Source of the DNA: Chloroflexota bacterium
Lineage (GTDB): Bacteria; Chloroflexota; Anaerolineae; Aggregatilineales; Phototrophicaceae
DNA length: 9,741 nucleotides
Assembly (NCBI GenBank): GCA_010092805.1
Contig: JAADYY010000436.1
Coordinates: forward strand, 1-9,741
Reading direction: 5' to 3'
A program made the position numbers and the translations under genes. This document shows, piece after piece, positions 1 through 6,700 of the stretch (its first letter is position 1; each line of letters begins with the position of its first letter). Below the pieces are notes generated by a model that saw only the letters and a list, made by a program, of their open reading frames with translations, did not search any database and had not been told where the DNA came from.

Positions 1-19
1 AGATGTGTATAAGAGACAG
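1..19 (+). other. Tn5/Nextera mosaic-end adapter remnant (artefact)
   Basis: The first 19 bases, AGATGTGTATAAGAGACAG, are exactly the Tn5 mosaic-end sequence used in Nextera tagmentation libraries. This is untrimmed library adapter at the contig edge and not genomic DNA. Read in frame from position 3 it gives the peptide MCIRDR, a typical signature of this contamination in predicted proteins. Any reading frame crossing positions 1-19 should be discarded, and the minus-strand gene reaching this edge is truncated by it. Confidence 0.97.
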
Positions 20-168
20 GACCGTCGGCGCTCGCTGTAATCACCGGGGGACTGGCGGCGTGCCTGCTCACCGGGCAGCGGCTGACGTTCCCATGAATCC
101 CAGGTGTTGCGCAGGGGTTCGGTTCCGGTCAGTTTATTGGTGTCATCGTTCAGCGGGGTATTTGACAT
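20..168 (-). CDS. Unrecognised protein, N-terminal fragment
   Basis: An open frame starts at the ATG at 166-168 and runs without a stop for 49 codons into the adapter at the contig edge, so only the N-terminus is present. A purine-rich GAGGAG (171-176) lies just upstream; its spacing is short (2-4 nt) but plausible. The fragment begins MSNTPLNDDTNKLTG and is hydrophilic, rich in Asn, Asp, Arg, Gln and Pro. It has no signal peptide, membrane segment or motif that I recognise. It follows the polX stop codon by 51 bp on the same strand, so it is probably cotranscribed with polX. I assign no function. That it is a real gene rests on the start/RBS arrangement and the uninterrupted frame. The competing plus-strand frame here begins inside the adapter and is not credible. 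Confidence 0.55.
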
Positions 169-219
169 GGCTCCTCATCACCTCGCGCGTTGATTGGGCG
201 GACAATGCGCAGGGGGCGG

Positions 220-1971
220 CTACGCACCCTGCCGGATGCGGCGCTGTGTCCACTCGATGAATTCATCGAGTGTCAGGGTGTTGATCACCGACTGCGGTTC
301 AACCCATGCGCGCCGCGCTGTCATAATGCCGTAGCGGATTTGATCCAACTGCTCTTCGGTATGGGCGTCGGTATTGATCGCCAGCCGCACGCCCATTTCA
401 ACGGCTCGGCGCGCGTACTGCGCTTCCAGATCAAGGCGGCGCGGATTCGCGTTGATCTCCAGGGCGGTTTCGTGTTCGGCGGCGGCGGCGATCACCGCGT
501 CCATATCGAGATCTGCCGGGTCGCGTTGGAGAATCAGTTGGCCGCGCGGGTGGCCGATCAGATCGACGTATGGGTTGCGGATCGCGTTGAGCACGCGCGC
601 CGTGACCTGTTCACGCGGTTGCTGCAAACTGACGTGCAGCGACGCGATCACGAAGTCGAGCTGGGCCAGCACTTCGTCGGGGTAGTCGAGTGTGCCGTCG
701 GCGCGAATGTCCATCTCGACGCCGTGAAACACCCGGAAATCCGGTTCCATCTCGGCATCGATGCGGCGGACTTCCTCCTGCTGTTCCAGCAGCCGCTCGG
801 CAGAGAGGCCGTTGGCGATGGCCGAACTCACCGAGTGATCCGTGATGACGATAAACTGGCGTCCGCGGGCGCGGGCGGCATCCGCCATCTGCCGGATGCT
901 CAGTTTGCCATCGCTCCAGGTGGTATGCATGTGCAGATCGCTGCGGATGTCCTCCAGTGTGATCAAGTTCGGCAGGTGGCCGGCCTGCGCCGCTTCGATC
1001 TCGCCCCCATCTTCGCGCAGTTCCGGCGGAATCCAGGGCAGGCCCAGCCGCTCATAAACCGCTTCTTCCGTCGCGCACAGAATTTCTGCGCCGTCGCCGT
1101 TGATGGGTGTGAAAGCGTGCTCGTTGAGGCTCAACCCCTGCGCCCGCGCCATCTCGCGGATGCGGATGTTATGCGTTTGGCTGCCGCTGAAGTATTGCAG
1201 CGCGGTGCCCCAGCGCTCGGCGGCCAGCACGCGCAGATCGGCCTGCAGGCCGTTGTGCAGCACCACCGAACTCTTTGTGGGGCCGTGACCGAGCACTTGC
1301 TCGACTTCCGGCATGGTGACGAACCGATCCATGATTGGCGGTGCGTCGTCGCTGGCCACCAGCAAATCGACATCGCCAATGGTGGGGCGGGCGCGCCGGA
1401 TGCTGCCTGCGATGACCCCGTGCTCGGCCTGCGGCAGCGCGAGCAGTTGTGCGAGAATCGCTTCAGCGCTGGGTAGGGCAATCCCCAGTGGGGTGCGGGT
1501 TTCCGCGCTGTGTTGTTTGAGCGACTCGATGGCCGTGAGAATTTTGGCTTCACTCTTGACGCCCATCCCGCTCAGTTCGCGGAGTTTGCCAGCGCGCGCC
1601 TGCTTTTCCAGTTCATCAACGCTGGTGATGCCAGCATCCTGCCAGAACATCTTGGCTTTCTTGGGGCCGACACCGTTCAGGTGCAGGATCTCGACGACAC
1701 CGGGCGGCACTTCTTCGGACAGCCGCTCATAAAATTCCAGCTTGCCGGTCGTGAGCAGTTCAGTCAGTTTCTCGGCGATAATCTTGCCCACGTTCGGGAT
1801 TGTTTCCAATTCACCATCGTCGGCGATGGCTTGCACGTCGCGGGGCAGGTCGCGGATCGCCTGGGCTGCGTTGCGATACGCCGAGACGCGATGGATGCTT
1901 TCGCCTTGAATTTGCAACATATCGGCGATGTTTTCGAACATCGCGGCAATTTCGCGGTTTGTGAGGGGCAC
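220..1971 (-). CDS. polX: DNA polymerase/3'-5' exonuclease PolX (family X, PHP domain)
   Basis: This is a cytoplasmic repair polymerase of the bacterial PolX type, 583 residues, close to the usual length of about 570-580. The N-terminal helix-hairpin-helix part includes ETIPNVGKII (about 56-65), LNGVGPKKA (98-106) and LSGMGVKS (133-140). The nucleotidyltransferase palm has GSIRR (189-193), GDVDLL (199-204) with metal-binding D200 and D202, a third Asp at D245, and a YFSGS motif (260-264). The C-terminal PHP domain (about 343-575) keeps its metal ligands: HMH (347-349), TDH (377-379), GVEMD (417-421), H446, GHP (473-475) and TDAH (534-537). In characterised homologues the PHP domain gives Mn-dependent 3'-5' exonuclease activity, and the enzyme fills short gaps in base excision repair. 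The start is GTG, supported by GGAGAG at 1980-1985 (8-nt spacer) and by an N-terminus matching the family. The frame is intact and nothing suggests transfer. Confidence 0.96.
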   Translation of the reverse strand: MPLTNREIAAMFENIADMLQIQGESIHRVSAYRNAAQAIRDLPRDVQAIADDGELETIPNVGKIIAEKLTELLTTGKLEFYERLSEEVPPGVVEILHLNGVGPKKAKMFWQDAGITSVDELEKQARAGKLRELSGMGVKSEAKILTAIESLKQHSAETRTPLGIALPSAEAILAQLLALPQAEHGVIAGSIRRARPTIGDVDLLVASDDAPPIMDRFVTMPEVEQVLGHGPTKSSVVLHNGLQADLRVLAAERWGTALQYFSGSQTHNIRIREMARAQGLSLNEHAFTPINGDGAEILCATEEAVYERLGLPWIPPELREDGGEIEAAQAGHLPNLITLEDIRSDLHMHTTWSDGKLSIRQMADAARARGRQFIVITDHSVSSAIANGLSAERLLEQQEEVRRIDAEMEPDFRVFHGVEMDIRADGTLDYPDEVLAQLDFVIASLHVSLQQPREQVTARVLNAIRNPYVDLIGHPRGQLILQRDPADLDMDAVIAAAAEHETALEINANPRRLDLEAQYARRAVEMGVRLAINTDAHTEEQLDQIRYGIMTARRAWVEPQSVINTLTLDEFIEWTQRRIRQGA

Positions 1972-2014
1972 TGCGTTGGCTCTCCGCAGATAAACCGTAA
2001 CGGATTGACACTAT

Positions 2015-2042
2015 AAGATAGAACGGATGTGTTGTGTATCAA
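2015..2042 (-). promoter_or_regulatory. Candidate polX promoter
   Basis: On the minus strand TTGATA (2037-2042, 5/6 to the -35 consensus) is followed after 16 bp by TATCTT (2015-2020, 4/6 to the -10 consensus). Transcription would begin near 2008, about 37 nt before the GTG start, which leaves room for the ribosome site at 1980-1985. An 8-bp palindrome AGTATACT (2042-2049) abuts the -35 box and could be an operator. Assignment is by consensus only. Confidence 0.4.
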
Positions 2043-2077
2043 GTATACTCTATGGCGGGCGCATAGTCACGCCCTCG

Positions 2078-2101
2078 ATGGAAACGTGATCCGGGTATAA
2101 T
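2078..2101 (+). promoter_or_regulatory. Candidate promoter/operator of the globin operon
   Basis: A perfect TATAAT -10 box lies at 2096-2101, giving a start site near 2108 and a leader of about 23 nt before the ATG at 2131. No good sigma-70 -35 box is visible at 16-18 bp. Instead the motif ATGGAAACGTGATC (2078-2091) sits just upstream of the -10. It recurs at 13/14 identity upstream of the protease gene (8782-8795, minus strand), so it may be an activator or repressor site, or an alternative -35. The -10 box overlaps the TTG at 2101, which argues against translation starting there. Confidence 0.45.
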
Positions 2102-2130
2102 TGTCCAGACACGATTTGCTGGAGAGCGCA

Positions 2131-2532
2131 ATGCAAAACCACGAACAGACGATTTACGCCCAGGTGGGCGGTGCGGCGACGTTTAAGCGTCTGGTGGCTG
2201 TCTTCTATGCGAAAATTGAGGCGGACACCGAACTGCGCCCGATGTTTCCCGATGATCTGGAGCCGGGCAAGCGCTGGCAAGAACTGTTTTTAGCCCAGTT
2301 TTTCGGCGGCCCCAATCAATATCAGGTCGAGCGTGGGCACCCGCGTTTGCGGATGCGCCATATGCCGTTTCCCATCGATCAAGCAGCGCGCAACCGCTGG
2401 CTGCAACATATGCTCGACGCCGTTGACGAGGTTGGCATCGAGGAGCCGGCGCGCACCATGATGCGCAGCTACTTCGAGCGTGCCTCGCTGCACATGATCA
2501 ACGTCGATACCACACCTGAGGAGATTACATGA
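2131..2532 (+). CDS. glbO: Group II truncated hemoglobin (trHbO-type)
   Basis: This 133-residue protein has the length and signatures of a 2-over-2 globin. Visible features are FY at 25-26 (B-helix region, Y26 at about B10), the FFGG turn (57-60), GHPRLRMRH (69-77) with H77 as the proximal heme ligand, FPI (80-82), and W90 in the G helix, typical of group II. Family members bind O2, CO or NO and are linked to oxygen or NO chemistry and to redox protection rather than bulk storage; the exact role here is unknown. The start is ATG at 2131, with GGAGAG at 2121-2126. An in-frame TTG at 2101 would add ten residues but falls within the likely -10 box. It is first in an apparent operon, and its stop overlaps the next start (ATGA), which suggests translational coupling to the membrane protein. 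The plain globin assignment is firm; the group II label rests on the F-helix motif and W90. Confidence 0.92.
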   Translation: MQNHEQTIYAQVGGAATFKRLVAVFYAKIEADTELRPMFPDDLEPGKRWQELFLAQFFGGPNQYQVERGHPRLRMRHMPFPIDQAARNRWLQHMLDAVDEVGIEEPARTMMRSYFERASLHMINVDTTPEEIT

Positions 2533-2942
2533 TGGGACGTAAACGGGTCAAGCAACTGCGCGCAGCCGCGCAAGCCACAGAAAACGCCAGCGGTTCGCGC
2601 ATCGATCAAGTGGTCGAACAGATCGTTGAGGCACCGCGTTTGCTGCGCATTGCGATCACGTTGGTGTTTGCGTTCGCGCTCACACTGGCGCTCACACCGT
2701 TGGTGGACAGACTGTATTCCGAAAATTTCTTCAGCACAGACACGCTCTGGCTGCCGGCTTCCGTCTCCACAGGGCTGGGCGTGGTGATGTATGTGGTCGG
2801 TTGGCGCTTGATTGTTGGGTATGCTGGCACAACGCCCCGGCCTCACCGCGTGATTCTGGTGTATATGGGGGTCGGTTTGGCCTGCCTATTGGTCAACATC
2901 ACGCTGGTGACCGTCGGGTTTTTCGACGCGCTGAATGGGTGA
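2529..2942 (+). CDS. Small integral membrane protein, function unknown
   Basis: The product has 137 residues. A basic, hydrophilic N-terminus of about 37 residues (RKRVK near the start) precedes three hydrophobic segments at about 39-58, 74-97 and 107-132. The positive-inside rule suggests a cytoplasmic N-terminus and a periplasmic or extracellular C-terminus. I recognise no family and see no catalytic motif. The ATG at 2529 overlaps the globin stop (ATGA), with GAGGAG at 2518-2523 and a 5-nt spacer; a second ATG at 2532 is an equally well placed alternative that costs one residue. The tight coupling to the globin suggests coordinated synthesis and perhaps a functional pairing, for example a membrane partner, but that is inference. 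The next gene starts 53 bp downstream. Confidence 0.8.
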   Translation: MMGRKRVKQLRAAAQATENASGSRIDQVVEQIVEAPRLLRIAITLVFAFALTLALTPLVDRLYSENFFSTDTLWLPASVSTGLGVVMYVVGWRLIVGYAGTTPRPHRVILVYMGVGLACLLVNITLVTVGFFDALNG

Positions 2943-2995
2943 GGCGAAAAACGGATGCAGGATCATGTCGAAGGATCATCAAGGATGAGGTTCTG

Positions 2996-3556
2996 ATGCG
3001 AAACCGCTTAACGCTTGGATCGTTGGCCGGGCTGCTGCTCATCGCGTCTTGCAGTGCGTTGCAACCACCAACCCCCACGCCGTTCCCCACCAACACACCG
3101 GTACCTGTGACGCCCAGCGCGACCTTCACGCCGCTACCAACCCCCACGCCCATCACACCCATCGTTCTGCCGCCAACGTGGACGCCGATCTTCGTGCCCA
3201 GCCCCACGCTCACGCCAGAATTCGTCTCATTGGAACGGTCTGGCCGCCCAACGTTGGCGGCCTGTGCGAATTTCGGCGAGGATCTCAACCAGAATTCATT
3301 CATTTTCCAGTTTGGCACGCAGCCGCGTGTTTACTGGACACCGATGTCCGGGGCTGTGCTGTATCAGATCACGCTCTACGACCCGGAATTGGAGATTCTG
3401 GTCAGAGACGTTATCGACATTGAGTCAGGGCAGAATTACGCCTTTGATGCGGATCTGTTCGAGTTGGATCAGATTTATCGTTGGGAGGTTGTGCCGCTCA
3501 ACGGTGACCGCTTCCAGTTGTGCGAACCGTTGATCGTGCTGCTGCGCGTGCTCTAA
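2996..3556 (+). CDS. Exported lipoprotein with Pro/Thr linker and FN3-like C-terminus
   Basis: The product has 186 residues. The N-terminus is a lipoprotein signal: basic MRNR, a hydrophobic core, and lipobox IASC with lipidated Cys19. Residues about 24-74 form a low-complexity Pro/Thr linker (PTPTPFPTNTPVPVTP type), which would hold the folded part away from the membrane. Residues about 100-186 look like a small beta-sandwich: the pattern PRVYWTPMSGAVLYQITLYD then YRWEVVPL resembles the FN3-like repeats of the large protease encoded opposite. Cys90 and Cys176 could form a disulfide. The start is ATG at 2996 after AAGGATGAGG (2981-2990); longer upstream starts in this frame would place the signal peptide internally and overlap the previous gene. 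It is last in the globin operon and is followed by a strong terminator. Its biochemical function is unknown; a ligand- or surface-binding role is inference. Confidence 0.85.
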   Translation: MRNRLTLGSLAGLLLIASCSALQPPTPTPFPTNTPVPVTPSATFTPLPTPTPITPIVLPPTWTPIFVPSPTLTPEFVSLERSGRPTLAACANFGEDLNQNSFIFQFGTQPRVYWTPMSGAVLYQITLYDPELEILVRDVIDIESGQNYAFDADLFELDQIYRWEVVPLNGDRFQLCEPLIVLLRVL

Positions 3557-3585
3557 ACCCATCTCGCGAGCCGTATAGCAAGAAT

Positions 3586-3627
3586 CCAATCGGGGTGCAG
3601 CGCCAGCGCTGCACCCCGATTGGTTTT
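3586..3627 (+). terminator. Rho-independent terminator, possibly bidirectional
   Basis: A perfect 17-bp inverted repeat pairs 3586-3602 with 3607-3623 across a 4-base loop (CCAG), and TTTT follows at 3624-3627. It begins 29 bp after the lipoprotein stop, so it should end the plus-strand operon. On the minus strand the stem is followed by ATTCTT, a weaker tract, so it may also stop read-through from the protease gene. Confidence 0.9.
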
Positions 3628-3666
3628 GAATTAGGCGGTCAGCCCGCAACACGATCAATGGGTGCC

Positions 3667-3690
3667 GGGTGAGGCGTGCTTGCCTCACCC
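3667..3690 (-). terminator. Second hairpin in the convergent gap, no U tract
   Basis: GGGTGAGGC (3667-3675) and GCCTCACCC (3682-3690) form a perfect 9-bp stem with a 6-base loop. It lies 46 bp past the protease stop on the minus strand. Neither side has a T run, so it is a poor intrinsic terminator by itself. It could protect the 3' end of the protease mRNA or assist the stronger hairpin beyond it. Confidence 0.4.
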
Positions 3691-3735
3691 AGCAGCGTTC
3701 ACATCGCGCACAGGTGGCCGCCGATAGAATTGACC

Positions 3736-6700
3736 TCAGAAGGGCAGTTCGCCCGGTGCCGGGGCCACATCCGGATCGTTGTTGAACGGGTTGGCCGGAA
3801 GCGCCGGCGGCGGCACGTTCGGGTTCACCGGGTTCTGCGGCTGCGTCGCGATGGGTGGCGCGATGTTGCTGTCATCGATCTGCGGCTGCAGCAGCGATTG
3901 CTCCAGGTTGAGTTCGGCACCGAGGTTGCTCATATCGAAGCCTGCCAACGCTGGATCAACGGTGAACTGTTCGTAGGTGCTCCATGGGCCGAAGCCGCCT
4001 GGATTCCAGGTGCGCACCCACCAGCGATACGTGCGGCCCGGCTCGAAGCTCAAGCCTGTGGCGGTCGCGCAGGTCGCGCCGCTGCAGACCGCCGCCTGAT
4101 CGTACCACTCCATCAGGATGGGGAAGCCCGACGGCCCGGTGACATCGCTGATCCACAGCAGGTACCAGGTCGAGCCGTTCACTGCATCCCACTGGAAGGT
4201 CGGTTCGGTTTCACCGATCACCCCAGTCGGCGCAATCGGGTTGGTCGCCATTGGCGGTTCGGTCACGGTGAAGAGACCTGCGTCGCTCCACGCGCCGAAG
4301 TCACCCCACGACGACCAGCTCAAGACCCACCAGTTGTAGTCGCCGAAGCCAAGGTTCAGCCCCGGATCAACCTGGCAGACGTCGCCCGCGCAGATGGTCG
4401 ACTGCTCGTACCACTGACCCGGCAGGATTTCGGTGCCGTTGGGGCCGCTGACCCACAGCAGGTACCATTCGGTGCCGGGTGTGTGTTCCCAACTGAAGGT
4501 CGGCTGCGTGTCGGGGATTTGGCCGAGCGGCGCGATCAGATCGACAGTGGCGGGCGGGTTGGTGATGGTGAAGTTGCCTTCATCACTCCAGGCTGCGAAC
4601 AGCGCTTCGCTGTGCCACGACTGGATCCACCAGCGGTGCGGGCCGCCGTCGTGGATGGTCGCCGGGGTGAACGAGCAGGTGCCGTTGGTATCGCACACGT
4701 TCTGGTGATCGTGCCAGTCGGCGAGGACGAGGTTGCCCGACGGCCCGCTGATCCACAGCAGGTAGCGTTCCGCGCCTTCGGCTTCGTTCCAGCTATATTC
4801 CGGCGTGGTGTCGGTGATGTCACCCGTCGGCGCGATCAACTGCGAGGTTTCCGGAGTCTGACGCCCGATGTTGAGCAGCAGGGTGTCGGTCGAACCCGCC
4901 GGGAAGCTGCCGAAGTCGCCGGCCAGGATGTAGTAGGTGGTGCCACCCAGCGCATCGAACAGCACCTGCGAACGGGTACCTTCGCCGCCATCATCGTCAC
5001 ATGCGACCTCGGTCCAGTTGCCTGGGCCGCCCGTGAACACGCCCATGACGGTGTCGTTGTCGCTGCCATCCGTGTTGATGATCAGCGGCTTGTCCACGTC
5101 GGGTGTGTAGGTGAACCACACGCTGTTGACATACGATGCACAGCTCAGGGCGGGGTCGGTGGCTTCGTCGGTCGCTAGGCCGATGTTGTTGACGGTCACC
5201 GTCTGCGGCAGGCTGGTGATGTTGTAGGCATCCGCCACATCATCGTTGGCGGGCGGTTCCGGCGGGAACTCGACGTTGAAGATCAGTTCCGCTGGGTGCG
5301 ATTCCGGCGCGGTGCCGAAGTCGCCGATCATGAAGTAGTAGGTCGTGCCGCTGACCACATCGAGGTTGATGCTGGAGCGGACGCTTTCGCCGCCGTCATC
5401 GTCGCAATCGATTTCGGTCAGGCTGCCTTCGGTGCCCGTGTAGATGCCCAGCACCGTGTCGTAGTCGCTGCCGTTGGTGTTGACATTGATCGCCATATCT
5501 GCCGTCGCGGTGTAGCTGTACCAGACCGAATTGCTGAAGGCCGTCGGCGTGAACAGGCAGCTAATCTCCGGATCGCTGGCGCTGATCGTCGCGAAGCCGA
5601 TGTTGTCCTGCGTATTGGTGTACGGCACGCCCGTGACCGCGATAGCGCCACCGAACAGATCGTTGCCTGGCACCAATGTCGGGTCAATTGTCGGCGTGCT
5701 GGTCGGGGTGTTCGACGCAGTCGGGGTGTTCGTCACGGTCGGCGTATTCGACGGGGTGAACGTCGGGCTGGGCGTCAGCGTCGGCGTGAAGGTCGGCGTT
5801 TCGGTGATCGTGCCCGTGCTGGTCGGCGTCGGCGACCCGGTATTCGAGATCAGCGCGACATCGTCCAGGTTCATGTTGGTCGTCGAGCCGTCGGTGAAGC
5901 CGGTGAATTCCAGCGTGTAGGTCGAGCCGTCCGCGTAAGCGCTCACATCAACGGTCGCCAACGTGTAATCGTCGGTGTAGCCCGTGAATGGCTTGGTGAG
6001 TGAGAAGATGTTGTTGCCGTCGAGCGTCACATCGAAGGTGGCGTTCGGCGCGGTATCGGTACCGACCCACAGGTAGAACTGGAGTTCCGCAGTACCCGCC
6101 GGGATGGTCACATCCTGGCTGACCGTGCCTGTTTCTAACCCAGGAGTGCCGCCGAACCAGACCCAGAAGTCACCGTTGCGGGGGCCAGCGGTGCCACCGC
6201 CATCACCGCAGAAGTCGATGGAGCACAGCGCTGAACCGAAGTTGGTTGAGGTCGAGTTCCAGAACGGATTCGTGATCTCAGCGATTCCTGTGACGCTCGC
6301 CTCGAAGCCACCATCCTGGATCAGGTCATTGATGCCCGGTGCCAGCGTCGGCGTGATGGTTGGCGTCAGTGTGGCCGTTGGCGGCAGGTCTTCGCGCAGG
6401 TTCAGCACGAGGTTGGCAGGCGCTGGCTGCGGCGTGGTGTTCCAGTCCGCGATCAAGATATGGTAGGTCGTCCCCGCCATAGCCGTGAACGTGATCTCGG
6501 ATTGGTTGCCGTTGGTCTGGTCATTACAGGCGATTTCGGTCAGGCTGCCTTCGCTGCCCGTATAGGCGGCCAGCACGGTATCGTAGTCGCTGCCGAAGGT
6601 ATCGACAATCAACTCGACCGTAGTACCTGGCGTGTAGCGGTACCAAACTGTGTTGCTGAAGGTGGCGCACATCGCCGGGTCAGTGCCACTGACCGTCGCA

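Noticed and set aside
3..260. Plus-strand 85-codon frame beginning MCIRDR
   Set aside because: It starts inside the Nextera adapter, and the rest is antisense to the truncated minus-strand gene and the end of polX.
190..1476. Long plus-strand open frame of 428 codons opposite polX
   Set aside because: It is antisense to a well-conserved PolX with all catalytic motifs; its His/Arg/Gln-rich product shows no domain and reflects high GC codon bias.
2005..2020. Plus-strand TTGACA near TATAAG as a sigma-70 promoter
   Set aside because: Only 2-4 bp separate the two boxes, and no -10 box lies 16-18 bp downstream of the TTGACA.
2101..2130. TTG start giving a 143-residue globin
   Set aside because: The TTG overlaps the TATAAT -10 box, while the ATG at 2131 has its own GGAGAG and gives the usual globin N-terminus.
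2801..2995. Upstream extension of the lipoprotein frame
   Set aside because: It overlaps the membrane protein gene, lacks a ribosome site and would bury the lipoprotein signal; the ATG at 2996 has a good SD.
3676..5178. Plus-strand open frame of 500 codons opposite the protease
   Set aside because: Antisense to the repeat domains of the protease, Arg/Val-rich with no recognisable motif; a shadow of biased codon use on the coding strand.
5665..5847. Short repeats considered as a CRISPR array or VNTR element
   Set aside because: The units are degenerate, have no unique spacers and lie in frame within a Thr/Pro linker of the protease.
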